DNA from: Silurus meridionalis
Taxonomy: Eukaryota > Chordata > Actinopteri > Siluriformes > Siluridae
Assembly: GCF_014805685.1 (NCBI RefSeq)
Contig: NC_060884.1
Span: 14,428,856 to 14,492,855 of the forward strand
Direction of reading: 5' to 3'
Length of the DNA stretch: 64,000 bases
Position 1 is the first letter of the stretch. Each line of letters starts with the position of its first letter. The position numbers and the translations under genes are program-made. Positions 36,950 through 48,606 of the stretch are shown here, piece after piece. The notes below the pieces were generated by a model. That model was given only the letters and a program-made list of their open reading frames with translations, did no database searches and was not told the origin of the DNA.

Positions 36950-38110
36950 TCTAGGTTATGTATGCAACCTTGGTTCCCACATACGTAACCTAAAGACATT
37001 CCCTTTCGGGCTTGAAAGGCACGAGGGTAGAATGACTGCACCACAACAGATCATGGTGGAAACGCAGGCACCTTAGGTATGTACCCTGGTTTAGGGTAAA
37101 GGAAGGCACTGGCCATGCAAGGTGTAAACTCCAGGAGAGAAGGGGCTACAGAAAGAGCCTGTAGGTCCCCAACCCCTTTTTAGGGAGGATATAACCAAAA
37201 GAAACGCAGTCTTAATAGACAGGTACCTATGGGCCACCTCGGCCAAGGGCTAGAAGGGGGGCTTAAACAGAGCCTCCAGCACAACGGCAAAGTCACACAC
37301 AGGCACTCTGGGTCGCGTCCCGGGCCTCAGCCTTTGGGTGCCATGCAGGAAACGTGTCACCAAGGGATGTTTACCCAGCGACTACCCCGCAAGTCAATAA
37401 GCCGTGATAGCGGACACGTAACCCTTTAGGATTAAAGGAGCCAACCCTGTGGCAAAATGTTCCTGCAGGAACTCCAGCACTGAACCAACCAGGCAGTTAT
37501 CTGGGTCTAACTGGTGGCGAACAGGTGCTGTTTAGTGTCATACGACCTTCTCGTTAAGGGAGCTCTGGAATGGAAGATAGTTTCCACTGCCTCAGTAGAG
37601 AGACCAGCTGCTAGAAACTATGCCCCCTCAGTGTCCATAGCTATAGCCTCTATAACTCTGGCCGGGGGTCATCAAGGTGCCACCAGGAAGAGATGGGCTC
37701 TTTCCCGGCGAACTCTTTCCAGAACTCCTGGAAAAAGCGCAATAGGGGGAAAGGCATACAGGCGTAGCCTCGTAACGTCTGTACAATGGCATCCAACCCC
37801 AAAGGGGGGCTGGGTGAGAGAGAGATAACCAGAGGAGACAGTGAGAAGTCTCCTAAGTCGCAAACAGATCTACCTGGGCTCTGTAAAACCTCCGACATAT
37901 CTGCTCCACCACTCGGGGTGGAGCCTTCATTCCCCGGGGTCCCCAGGGGACCCTCACGGGGAATCCCTCACGGGGGTCCCCACCCCGTGAGGGATGCATC
38001 CATTGTTAGCGTTACACGATGACAAGGAGCTCCCAGGACTGGGCCTTGAGACAGGAACATAGGTTCTTTCCACGTATCCCACCCCGTGGATGACATCACG
38101 CCTTTCCATT
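36950..38110 (-). mobile_element. DIRS1-like fragment: RNase H region to recombinase N-terminus
   Basis: On the minus strand: RNase H start (38060-37975; FLSQGPVLGAPCHRVTLTMD followed by ASLTGWG, keeping the first aspartate), the RNase H tail (37863-37672; RLRLYAFPPIALFPGVLERV), then a recombinase N-terminal region (37600-37010) that is frameshifted. The fragment ends in a short piece of terminal-repeat edge (TACGTAACC near 36984). A GC-rich hairpin sits at 37965-37993. No gag, RT core or recombinase catalytic region remains. Confidence 0.78.
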
Positions 38111-38419
38111 GTAGAAGCATTCCGAAAACTTTGTTGACAAACATGGAGTTCCTGAAAGGGATCTGAAGGAAACTCTTCAACTTTAGGGCATGTTGGACTT
38201 TGTGAGTAGAACAGAGGTTGCAGTTATTTTTCACAGTAAGAATATATAACTTTTTCTATGTAATGCAAACAGCTGGGATGAGTCATGTGGGACCACTGAG
38301 TACAGAATTGTGGTTATGTTTTGGCAAGCTTGAGAATTGGAATTTTTCATCTATCTTTTAACAACTTGATCATCTAATTGGCATGATCAGTGAATGGATC
38401 TGAGATGAATGGCTGTCGC

Positions 38420-38930
38420 AGCATGCCAATTCAGTCCAAATGCCTTGTCAAAGTCCCTGATGGAAAATGGAAATGAGGGCTGGCTTGTTTCATCCATTGC
38501 CTGCTGTGTGGGTTCTGAACTGTAGATCATACTCAGCTACAGTTCTCCATCCTTCTTGAATGTCAGAAGTTGCTCACCAGCCTTTTTTTGCTCCAGGGGA
38601 TGATCAAAAAGGTTTAAGAATAGTGTAATGAAATTAACTTAAGACTGGGTGATCTTGTTATTATAAACCTCAACAGCATTTTTTTTGAAAAATCTCAGGT
38701 TATCGCTTGTACAGTGAGCAGAAAAATTTGTGACATTTATGAGAAGAAATAAAGCAAATCTGCCAATAAAAAACATTATAATTTTGTGAAATTGCTGTTC
38801 TTTTTCAGTCTTTTAATGAGTTTATCTAATATGGCCTGAATGGCAGCCAGCAGTTGCTTTTCCAGTACTATTCTTTTTTGGACAGCCTCGACATCATAAC
38901 CTGCAAATCAGAAATTAGTCTTAACCAGAT
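38420..38930 (-). pseudogene. Possible degraded Gypsy gag
   Basis: The minus strand contains a segment resembling Ty3/Gypsy gag capsid (LFDHPLEQKKAGEQLLTFKK, then DFDKAFGLNWHAA) and, further upstream, an amphipathic stretch (KQLLAAIQAILDKLIKRL). Frames are interrupted. No LTR or pol is attached. The assignment rests on weak motif similarity. Confidence 0.4.
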
Positions 38931-41227
38931 TTATGGGCCATGTTTAGACAGGCTGTTCTTGGAAAGCTTTCAATACCACACCACTGTCAATGGCTGGAAA
39001 AAGACTGCAATATGTGGTTAAGTAATTTTTTTGTTTTGTTTGTGTGTAGTATGTTAAAACAGGTTTATCCAATTTGATGGAGACTGTAAATGGAAATACT
39101 AATCATGTAAATGGTCATGTGGTGGGTTTTAATTCGTTGGGATGTTCAGGAATTTGGCTTTTTTTTATTATTAATTATTAGTGACAGATGTGATAACACG
39201 TTACTAAAATCACAATCTTTCTAAATCTTTTTTTTTTTTTTTTATTAAATTTCATATTAATTCCAAAATAAATTAAAACAAAACCAAACACCTAAAGTCA
39301 GATAGTTTGTAATATTCTTGTGATTATTTAAATAAGTTACAATGATACCATTAAATGGGTGTGTACAAAAGGCTAATCAATGTAATAGTACCACAAAAGG
39401 ATTAATACAATGTTTTTCCATTCCTTAGTTTTTCATTTTACATATTCATTTGTGAGACCCCAGTGAATGTTTTTTTTTCTCCAGCCACCCTCTGTAGGCT
39501 CCCACAAAAAACTAATTCCCAAAAAGAATGCTTCCTGTCAAAAGGATATAGAGACAAAAAAAAAAAGATTTTTTTAAGTCCAATGAGTTCCCATGGCCCA
39601 AAGTAAGTTTGCAACATCACATTAGCCCAAGCAATAAAGCTTATGCTGACATTTAAGATGGGGTTGTGCACAACAAAAAAGTCAATGTGAGACAGAATCT
39701 CAAACAAGACAAACTTAACACTGCACACTGTATTGACTTGGTTTGTGTAGTTTTAATAATTCTGGAACAACTGATGTATTGCTAAAAATAAAAAGTGAAT
39801 ATACCCAGTTTGTTAATAAAGCACAACACATAAAATACATCATAAAACATAGAATAACATAAGGTATTACTTCAGTGATAAATCTGTGATCCTTTTGAAT
39901 GATCTTGTTCGGTGTTCTATCTTGGTCATAGGGATTCATGGCAATTCAAGTGCAGCTCTGGCTCAGTGCCCAGAGTGGGAGCCTCTGAAGAACGATTTAA
40001 ATTCAACTGAGACAGAAAGCAAGTCAAGTTATTTATGTAAGATTATCTCAGAGGATGTTGTGCTCTCCTGCATGAGAGATTCAGCAGGCCCATAAATGCA
40101 TCAGTGGAGACCCAGAACCTGCCCCCCTGCAACATAACAAGAAATCTCAATAAAGTAGACTGGGAGGGGGTCATTTCAATGGTTTATGCTACAGATGGAA
40201 AGGTCTGATATGTTTTAGACACAGCAGAACAAGACAGTGAAGTTTTGTGTGGGATGTATTCAATAACTACTGATTCTCAATGATTATCTACTCTTGGAGC
40301 TTCAAATGCCTTTACCAACACACAGATAAATGGTTATAAAAGCATATAGCCTCTTTTATATAGTATTTCTTGCCTTTAATTTAGAGCAGTGGCCTTTATG
40401 GCATTGGCTCAGTAGAATGCAGATGACCTGTGTGGGAGTCTGCTTAGGTGTTTGTTCAGTCTAAAAACTGGAAAGGACATGGTAGTAAACTATTAAACAT
40501 GTTTAAAGTTGTGTATCATATTTTTACATTATATATAATATTTTTAGTCACATTATATGTTTTCTTGTGTGGCTTTATTGATCTTGTTTTGCCTGGTTTA
40601 ACTTTTTATTCCCGACAGCACACGCTTCAGACGAACTTGCTGTTGCCATGACTGCATGCAGGAAGACACTATATCAGACATTTGCAGGTGTACATGGTGA
40701 GAACCAGTGCTTCCCTTTTTAAATTTTTTTACAATCAGGTCAGAAAAATTGTTTTCTAATACAACACATACTTTGGGTAAACATTTATAAAAATAAAAAT
40801 TGTCAAAGTTTATCGTTAAGTTTTACAAAGCAAGATAAGCGAAGTGATATTGTAAGCTTTTGCCACATATATTAATAGGCCAGCAGTTTAATAAACTAAA
40901 CATGCCTCTTTCCAATTGCAGTGCAAACTATAAGTGCCTCTATCCTATCATGCAGTTCTATTTTTATCTATCTAGAAAAACATTTGTCAATTTACAAATG
41001 TTTAATCCTTTAGAAAAAGCTGTGACAATCATAGTGTGTTATGAACTGTGCCCTTGTTACTCTACTCTTGCAGCTCTAATTAATGGACATTAACAGATTG
41101 GCAGAAGAAAGAGCAGCATTTCATAATGCAAGACTGTGGCTAACTCTCTTGTGCCAGTAAGCATACCATCTTGCAAATCAAGAAATATGCATATACTACA
41201 AAAATATACAAGAAAAACATTTACCTG
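38931..41227. other. AT-rich non-coding stretch
   Basis: No gene, repeat boundary or regulatory element could be supported. Confidence 0.45.
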
Positions 41228-41250
41228 GTTTGCATATATGTTCCCGTTCA

Positions 41251-41423
41251 GGAACTTGAGCTGCGTCGGAAGACTTTGAACGCTTCTGCATTGTCCACAC
41301 TCTGAATCACGTGTATAATCGGTTCAAATGGAAAGTGCAGCATCACCGATGGGGTGACATCATGACCAGGAAGCTTAAATGCACAAAGAGTAAAATCAGC
41401 GGCAGCTTCTGTTATTCAGGAAG
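41251..41423 (+). repeat. DIRS 5' inverted terminal repeat
   Basis: Contains GAACTTGAGCTGCGTCGGAA at the outer edge, CTCTGAATCACGTGTATAAT in the middle, and GTGACATCATGACCAGGAAG (a diverged CRE module) before the gag region. The reverse complement is found at 43100-43272 with roughly 80% identity by eye. Confidence 0.85.
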
Positions 41424-41524
41424 CAGTCTGTGTGTGTTTGTCCAAAGCAAGTAGAAGCTGTTTACATCCTTTCTTGAAAGCATTGCTTCCATCCTTGCTT
41501 TCCTTCTTGCCCCTACTATATTAC

Positions 41525-42050
41525 GGGGGATATGCATAAACTGTGTGCCGCTTGTCTGGGAGCAGAGCATGCTAAGTCGGATCTCGAGGGAGTTGATTGC
41601 CCAGGTTGCGCTCACAATGCCATCCGAACACTCAGCTCTCGGAGAGCACTCTTTGAGGATGGTGCTCCCACTCCTCGTGGTTCTGGCTCATGGTGCTAGG
41701 ACCTGGGGCTCGCAAGTGGACCTCGCAGAGAGGTTGGAGATGGGCTCGTCCCTTTCGCCGCCCTCACCTGCTGGGTCCAGCACCCGATCTCAAGGCACAG
41801 AAGCATGCCTTTTGATGGGTCTTTCCCTTTCCAAAGGAGGGGAAGGGGAATAGAGGTCTCTAAAACCACTCCTCCGGTGGTCCTTTTCGGGGAGCACCTA
41901 GAGGTAGTGACCAATGCAATCCTCAAACTCGAAATAGAATGGCTGGTCGATTGGCAGAAGGCTTGTCCATACTACCTCTGCGCCGAGATTTTCCCAGACC
42001 TGCACTGTGGTGTCCAGGTCATGGGCTTTGCCTTATTCCTCTTGAAGTAT
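41525..42050 (+). pseudogene. DIRS gag N-terminal remnant
   Basis: A zinc-finger-like N-terminal motif is visible: CAACLGAEHA then CPGC, followed by TLSSRRALFEDGAP. A stop codon occurs near 41690 (TGG TGC TAG), and the reading then continues in other frames with PPVVLFGEHLEVVTNAILKL. The rest of gag is deleted at the join to RT near 42050. Confidence 0.75.
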
Positions 42051-42054
42051 AGTG

Positions 42055-42600
42055 TAGGTGTCTGACCCTAAAGCAGGTTGTGTCCCAAATCAGGTCAGAG
42101 GACTGGTTTGTGACCATAGATTTGAAGGATGCATCCTTTTATGTATCCATCTTTTTAGCTCACAGAAAGTTCCTGAGGTTTGCTTTCAGGGCCGAAGCTT
42201 ACCAGTATTGGGTCCTTCCATTTGGTCTTGCCCTTTTACCTTCACAAAGTATGTGGATGCGGTGCTGGTCCCACTGAGGCTTTGGAGCATCTGCATTCTA
42301 AAAGAAATCGACGATTGGTTGATATTGTCTCAATCAGAGCAACTGGCATTTTGGCACCGGGAAAAAAGACAATGCTTTCTCAATCACAGAGGACCACTTA
42401 CTTAGACGTAACATAGGATTTGACCCTTATGGGGGCACATCTGTCCCTGACTAGTGTCGAGTCCATTCTCACAGTCATCGAGAGAGTGGGGAAAGGCTAG
42501 TCACTCACTGTAAAGCAGTTTCAGAGACTGCTGGGTCTTATGGCAGCCGTGTCCAATGTGGTTCCACTTGGCCTCCTGCGTATATCTATATCCTATATCC
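42055..42600 (+). pseudogene. DIRS reverse transcriptase remnant
   Basis: Three frames together carry RT motifs: QIRSEDWFVTIDLKDASFYV, AYQYWVLPFGLALLP, then ILKEIDDWLILSQSEQ and VKQFQRLLGLMAAVSN. The catalytic IDD is preserved although the preceding tyrosine is replaced (EIDD). Frameshifts near 42230 and stops near 42410 prevent a product. Confidence 0.8.
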
Positions 42601-42779
42601 TGGGCCATTTTAACCAGAGAGCAGGTGCCTTCTCGAGGCAAGGGCCAACCCCCCCGGGTGGTGGAGCAAATCTAGGAAAAGTTTTACAGAGCTCAGGTGA
42701 ACCTGTTTGTGTTTTAAGAGATGTCACACTGCCAGGACAAGCTTAACCGACTGTGTCCAGTGCGCGTCCACATATCACA

Positions 42780-43030
42780 ACTGTGAAGAAAGTCGGTGCA
42801 GCTGTTTGTCTGCTATGGCCTTCCGAGGAGAGGTTCCACTGTGAATAAGCAGACTCTCAGCAGATGGCTTGTGGATGTGATTTCAACCTCTTATGAGTCC
42901 TCTGGTCTCCCTGCTCCCTTTGTGGTCAGAACGCACTCTACTCAGGTGTGGTGGCCTCTAAGGTTTTTTCCTCTGGAGTTTCCCTCCAGAATATCTGCAA
43001 CGCTGTGGGGTACAGGTTACTTATGTAACC
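42780..43030 (+). pseudogene. DIRS tyrosine recombinase C-terminal remnant
   Basis: Encodes QLFVCYGLPRRGSTVNKQTL, SRWLVDVISTSYESSGLPAP and FVVRTHST, then loses frame exactly at the HxxR box (42930-42945, HST followed by Q). Depending on where a 1-nt deletion is placed, the arginine is either replaced or out of frame. The nucleophile region cannot be read in frame. Confidence 0.8.
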
Positions 43031-43099
43031 ATGGTTCCCCTAAGCAATCAAGATGCTGCCTCTCAATGCCACACTGCCATCCCTGCAGCGCTTTCTTCT

Positions 43100-43272
43100 C
43101 CTTTCAGAAGCTGCTGCTGGTTTTACTCCATGTGCTTTTAAGCTTTCTGGTTATGACATCACCCCGACAGTGACGCCGCGCTTACCATTTGGACTGACTA
43201 TACACGTGATTCAGAGCATGGACAACACAGAGGCATTCCGAAAGCATTTTGACACAGCATCTCATTCCCTCG
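43100..43272 (-). repeat. DIRS 3' inverted terminal repeat
   Basis: Reverse complement of the 5' repeat at 41251-41423: the segments TATACACGTGATTCAGAGCA and GGTTATGACATCACC correspond to the CRE-side sequence of the left end. Confidence 0.85.
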
Positions 43273-43689
43273 GGGAACAATGGTTTGAATGCAAAACCTT
43301 CACAAGACTTTCACTGGTCACCCTATTATGAACACTATAATAATACTGTGGAGGGCCTCCCTTTGCACTCAAACCAGCCTTAATTCTTTATAGCATGGAT
43401 TCTAAAACTGTTGGATTAAGATAATATGGACATGATTGCATCGCACAATTCTGGTAAATTTCTCAGGCCCAATATGGGTATTCTGTCATGTCTGCAGCTC
43501 TGTTGCAAGCTGTGATGCATTGTGTTCTGACACATTTTTACCTTAGCCTATATCAACTTTTTCATCAAGCCTTTGCAACAGTGATCCTTGGGTGCCCATG
43601 AACGTAGAAAGGTGTCTGATGAATGGTTGAATTTTTTTGACTCAATCATCTTGCCATTAGAATTTGGCCCTTGTCAGTTTTACTACTTT

Positions 43690-43960
43690 TTTCCTCAAGT
43701 TAAAGTAAAGAAGTTTGGAGGCTCACATGTATTTAATTAAAAAAGTAACCAATTCTACTACCTGTTTTAGTGTCATGCTGGACCAAAGGTGGTAAAAGTA
43801 CAAACATCTTTCTCCAAGTAGAAATACAGATACTTATGTTTTTAAATACTGTACACTTAGTACTGACTTTACTTTCTTACTGAAGTAAAGTAAAAAGTTT
43901 GGGCTTTGACATGTACTTAAATTAAAAGTAGCCATTACTACTACCTGTTTAAGTGTCACG
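43690..43960. repeat. Decayed hAT-like ends with tandem duplication
   Basis: Two copies of a block (AAAGTAAAGAAGTTTGG... and AAAGTAAAAAGTTTGGGC...), each ending in CTACCTGTTT(T/A)AGTGTCA, lie about 180 bp apart. They resemble the ends of the AAGTAC-rich hAT-like elements at 47.5 and 53.9 kb. No target duplication was found. Confidence 0.4.
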
Positions 43961-43985
43961 CAAGTAACTGAACCCCTTCATATTA

Positions 43986-44180
43986 ATATTAGTGCTGTCA
44001 ATCGATTAAAATATTTAATTGCGATTAATCGCACAATTGTCACGAGCTAACTCTATATTATTCGCAACTTATTCGCACATTTTTATCTGTTCTAAATGTA
44101 CCTTAAATGAATACTTTTCAAGTTTTAAAAACTCTAATCAATGGGCAATGACAAAAATTGGTGCTTCATGCAAATGTATG
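43986..44180. repeat. Dispersed repeat with ATTAATCGC palindrome
   Basis: Starts TAGTGCTGTCAATCGATTAA and includes the perfect 14-bp palindrome TGCGATTAATCGCA at 44020-44033. I recognise it from memory as a common vertebrate interspersed sequence. The superfamily is uncertain. Confidence 0.4.
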
Positions 44181-45894
44181 TTTATTTTTAGTGAAACCAT
44201 ACTCAGCTTAGAGCATGAAGACGGAATATTCTTGTGAACGTTTTGAAGAAATTATGGTGTTTTAAATTACCTACTTAATCAGGACAGAAATGGAACCTTT
44301 GTTATGCTACATTGTCATGAATTGTTTATTATGCTTGCCAGTCTTGCAGAAAGTAATGCAATTTGATTGAGTGCTTTCAACCCTCATGCAAGGGGGTACC
44401 TAAATATCACCTGTCATGCTGATTTTTGAGTGGTGTGCACACTGGTCTAATAACTCTTTTTTAAGTAAAGGTCTGAAAAAAATGTCAAATTATGAATGGA
44501 ATAGAGGGCACATAATTCCACCATGCCATCATACTCTACTCTGCTGCTGATTGTGCTGATTAAGAGCTGTCAGTTTAAGAGGCAATTTGGACCTGCCAAG
44601 TGATGTTTCCTGGATTTTGCATTGTAATGTGTTGCTCAAATATGATGCAGCCAATGTCACCAAGTCAGTCTGTTCAATTTATTTACAAATCACTTTATAA
44701 TTCTTCTTGCATATTGCTCTATTCTATCTGCTGACATAAGGATAATGTTCTATTTTAATTGGGCCCAAAACATTTTTTTTGTTTGTTGACTGTTTCAAAT
44801 TTTCATAGTATAAATATGATGTAGGAATATGATGCAATGATGTAAAAGTACAGTGAGCTAATGCAGTGAGATTTTGAAGCTCATTTTACTCAACTTTTTT
44901 TTATAATCTTGGTCCCAAAGAACATTGTAATGCATTAAAAATTATATTAACATTCAAATTTTCAACCTCCAAATGCAAACGGGCAAATTGAAGTTTTATT
45001 GAAAAAACACTAGTGCAAACATTACAAACTGAGCAGAGCAGAGCAGAGCAGAGAAAAGAAAAGAACAACACCACAGATATAAAAAAAGGCTTTGTAAATT
45101 CATACTACACGGAATGCAATTTTGCAATGCAGAATTAAAGTTCTGAAATACTGAGTAAAGAAATCAGGTAACTATGAATGGGTCAATTTTGTATGTTATG
45201 GTGTGTTCTAAAATTGGCATTCTGTTTCCAGCATCAAATTAAAGCAAAATAAATAAGGGAAAGGAAGGATGAAATATTTTAATTTGTGTGGTGGATAGAG
45301 AGAGATTCAAGACAAAATGGTCATTTTTATACTTGTGATACATTATGCTCATTACCTGTGATCTGTTGTAATGTCCTGTGTTTGTCCTTTTCATTAAAGG
45401 CTGGAGAACAGGCTTTGTCCAGCAAATCTGTGATTACTACTCAGCAATTGCACATTGGGACTACATCTTTGTCATTTCTTTCTTCTTCTCTGACATGTTG
45501 CCCTTAGTTTTGCCCCTGATGAGTTTCCTGCCAAGGTGGGCGAGTGAGATTATTGCTTCTAGCAGGGAGTTACTGCCTTGGGTTCGCCCACTGACATTCC
45601 ACAGCTGTCGAACATGTCAGTGGAATATATAAAGTAGCTATGGAGTTGTCACACATGTGATGCCAGGCCTCATGAGAGCATTGCCATTGAGTTAAAGGGC
45701 CTCCAGCACAGCAAAATCAGCACACAGTTTCATCACATACAGTATGTGACAAATTCACAGCTCTTTCATCATATACCACAAACTGAACTGAACTTACACT
45801 GGTATATTTGTTTAAACATTGTTTCAAGTTTGCATCAATAACAAAAAAGAAAAAATAATAATATAATTATAGGGCCAACAACTGAATTTTAGTG

Positions 45895-46258
45895 CAAAAT
45901 CTCTTGACAAATAAAAAAATCTGGATCTCGGTACGCGCCTTCCCACCGGCACTCTCTCAACGGCTGCGCTTTTCTCCCCAAAGGGCATCGCGGATTCCCC
46001 GATCCTGCCGTGTTTAATTCTATGCTTTTACTGCTCATCCCACGTTCTCCCGTGCGCTGTTCAGTGCCGCGCTTCCACCAAGCGCACCCGTGGATTATAT
46101 ATACAGACTGCCTCTTTTCAGTTTGGGTCTTAGCGGACTGCGCTCCCAGAAAGAAATACTTACTTTCAAGGCGAGTGTTTGTGTTTGGCTTTGCCCTGTG
46201 TTGCAATAAACTGTTTTGCTTTCACTTCGGCTTTCGCCTCCCGTTCATCGCATAACAT
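45895..46258 (+). other. GC-richer LTR-like or promoter-like island
   Basis: A TATATATA box (46096-46103) is followed by a polyadenylation signal AATAAA (46205-46210) and ends near CGCATAACA. This U3-R-U5-like order suggests a solo LTR. No paired LTR, clear TG start or target duplication was identified, so a decayed CpG promoter is also possible. Confidence 0.35.
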
Positions 46259-47037
46259 TTAACAACAAAAGGCATATGTACACCAACTAACAGCAGAGAT
46301 TTACCAGTATAAAAACAAACCAAAGTCGATTCTCGATACAAACTTTTATTATATTCTCCAACATTATAAACACAAAGATCGCTCACAAAATCACTAAAAA
46401 CGTGCAGGGTGTAGTTTGTTTTTACAAAAAGCTAACCAGTGTCAAAATTTAATTCTCGAGTCATTTTACTCTGACACAGCTCTGAAAAGTATCCTACACC
46501 TGTAGCATCTATAAGGCTAGATTTTTTCGCCACTTCCGCGAGTTCTTCTGCGGCTACACAGCGCCGATCGAGATAACCGACGTTAAGTGGCAAATTTGCC
46601 ACCCCCATGTGCTCGAGATTTTAGGGTTCGGCGACATAAAAGAACCGACATAACCGATGAGGAAAATGCTAAGACAAAGCGAGAATTTGGCGGTTCCAGT
46701 TCAAAACGTCTACTTAAGAGGGTTGGCGAGTTACCCGAGGTCGAGATAAGTGGGTTCCACTGTGTATATATATAATATGTATGTATATAATATATAATGA
46801 CCATGGCATGGCCTTAAAAAGGCGGTTCATCCTCGAAAAACCCTCCAATGTGGCTGAATTACAACAATTCTGCAGTGTTGAGCCTAAACCCCAAACCTTA
46901 TAAATGGTAAATCAGGGCCTTAACCATGGAATCATTAATTCTAGTTTAAAGGTGTTTGGTACATAGCCAATGCTCAAGAAAGAACTGAATATTAGATTAC
47001 ATTTTATCATTAAAGTCATTGCACCTATATATTTATG

Positions 47038-47040
<3 letters not shown>

Positions 47041-47107
<67 letters not shown>
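47041..47107. repeat. (TA)n microsatellite
   Basis: About 33 TA units. Confidence 0.97.
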
Positions 47108-47111
<4 letters not shown>

Positions 47112-48066
47112 TTGTTGTTATTATTTTGCTATATAGAGTATATTCAGATTCTAGGATTATATTTGTTGATCTAGCAGTATTAACAGCTCAGGAGGCTCTC
47201 TTTTCATGCTATTTGGAATACTACCAATGCACTTTAATACCACTTCTCATTTTTGAGTTATTTGTTGTAAGGTGCATGTGTGATTGTTGCATCCACATTA
47301 ATGTTTTCTCTGTCTCTCTCACTTATTATGTTTATTTAAAAGTAAAGCGTAAGCATTCAGTTGCTTAAGTTCTTTGGAATCAGAAGGTGAGTTAATCAAA
47401 GTTTATATATTAGGGAGATTACTGAAATAACTACAAGCAGTAGACATGGCAATATTTTTAATATTTAATCCAGAAAAAGTTATATCCGGCCAGTAGTGTG
47501 ACCACACTTTTTTGCTAGGATGTAACTAACAGGGACTTATACAGCAGTTGAGGACAGTAATAAAGTAAATGTAATTTGTTACTGTACTTACAGTAAACAG
47601 ATGTTTTTTTCGCGTATCTGTACTTTAATGAAGTATTTCTGCTTCAGGAGACTTTTACTTTAAATGTATTTCAAAGTCAAATACCTCAGCTACATATTGT
47701 GAAATCAGTCATTCCTTTTTATTTATAAGCAGATAAAAACATACCTGGTCAAGCACAATCGATGTGTTTTTTTTTTGTTTTTTTTACCACTCATTTACAC
47801 AGTTGCATCAAATATTATATCATATCATATGGTAAATGAACCTGGTCATGACTCGGACTGTGCACCCACTGCCTGGAGAGGTTCCCTCAGTTAGACACTC
47901 AGAAAGAAGAGGCGTCACATCATTAATCATAAAAGAGTGATGTCACATCATTAGGAAGAGCTGAATCCAAATTAAAATTATGGATGACAAAAAAGGTCTA
48001 AGCCCTCAGGTTTAGAAAAATAAGAAAAGAAATCGGGGGGAAATGTGAGAACGATAAAAGGTGTGT

Positions 48067-48210
48067 ATAGATAGATAGATACAACTTTATTGTCATTGCA
48101 TTGTATAGGTACACAGCAACGAAATGCAGTTTGGCATCTACCAGAAGTGCAAAATGTAGCAGTCGTGCAAAAGTGCAGATAAATATATGGCATATTTACA
48201 GCAAATGATA
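48067..48210 (-). repeat. Retroposon 3' tail with (TCTA)n
   Basis: On the minus strand this ends GCAATGACAATAAAGTTGTA(TCTA)n. The same tail, TGCAATGACAATAAAGTTCT(ATCT)n, is at 54600-54724 on the plus strand inside another hAT-like element. Shared tails with tetranucleotide ends indicate LINE- or SINE-type retroposition. The body family is not identified. Confidence 0.6.
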
Positions 48211-48217
48211 AAGTGAT

Positions 48218-48548
48218 AAATATGTAAACATATGTAAAGTGAATAAATATAAAGGCAGTAACAGTGCAGAGATGTGTTGACATCATTTTAGAGTACAGGA
48301 ATGGTTCTGAGGCTATGTCATTAAAGAGTAATGTGCAGAAGTGAATGTTATAAGATTATGGCATTTAAGAATTAGCAGCTAAATAACCAGTCTACTATAT
48401 ATATAAATATGTAAGCATATGTACAGTGAATAAATATAAAGGCAGTAACAGTGCAGAGATGTGTGGTCATCATAAGGAAGTACAGGAATGGTTCTTAAGG
48501 TTATGGCATTGAAGAGTAATTAGAAGTTATCAAGTCAAATAAACAGTC

Positions 48549-48570
<22 letters not shown>
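48218..48570. repeat. 187-bp tandem duplication
   Basis: The segment beginning AAATATGTAAACATATGTAA at 48218 recurs at 48405 (AAATATGTAAGCATATGTAC). Both copies continue through CAGTAACAGTGCAGAGATGT, TACAGGAATGGTTCT and CAGTCTACTATATATA. The period is 187 bp and the second copy ends at the (TA)n tract. Confidence 0.85.

Positions 48571-48602
<32 letters not shown>
48551..48602. repeat. (TA)n microsatellite
   Basis: About 25 TA units. Confidence 0.97.

Positions 48603-48606
<4 letters not shown>

Larger units (their letters stand above)
41228..43284 (+). mobile_element. DIRS1-like retrotransposon with both inverted terminal repeats, internally deleted
   Basis: The plus strand reads: 5' terminal repeat (41251-41423), gag N-terminus (about 41540-41990), a jump to RT (42058-42600), RNase H scraps (LGHFNQRAGAFSRQGPTPP), recombinase C-terminus (42790-43000), and a 3' terminal repeat (43100-43272) that is the inverted copy of the 5' one. 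Inverted rather than direct terminal repeats, together with a tyrosine recombinase instead of an integrase, are the defining features of DIRS1 elements. Full-length elements are several kb longer, so this 2.06-kb copy has lost most of gag, RNase H and the recombinase N-terminus. No target duplication was seen, as expected for recombinase-mediated insertion. Confidence 0.9.
43285..47536. other. AT-rich stretch with decayed repeats, no gene recognised
   Basis: It contains hAT-end-like sequence with AAGTAC motifs (43690-43960), a dispersed repeat with palindromic TGCGATTAATCGCA (43986-44180), a (GAGCA)n run near 45032-45056, a GC-richer LTR-like island (45895-46258) and (TA)n at 47041-47107. No exon was supported. 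Confidence 0.45.

Noticed and set aside
45286..45632. Overlapping open frames considered as a possible exon
   Set aside because: No recognisable protein family, and no paired splice signals that keep a frame.
46540..46765. Segment with repeated CGAGATAA and a GGTTCCACTG end, resembling a pogo/Tigger-type terminus
   Set aside because: The two CGAGATAA motifs are direct rather than inverted, no TA duplication was found and no second end could be identified. Too weak to call.
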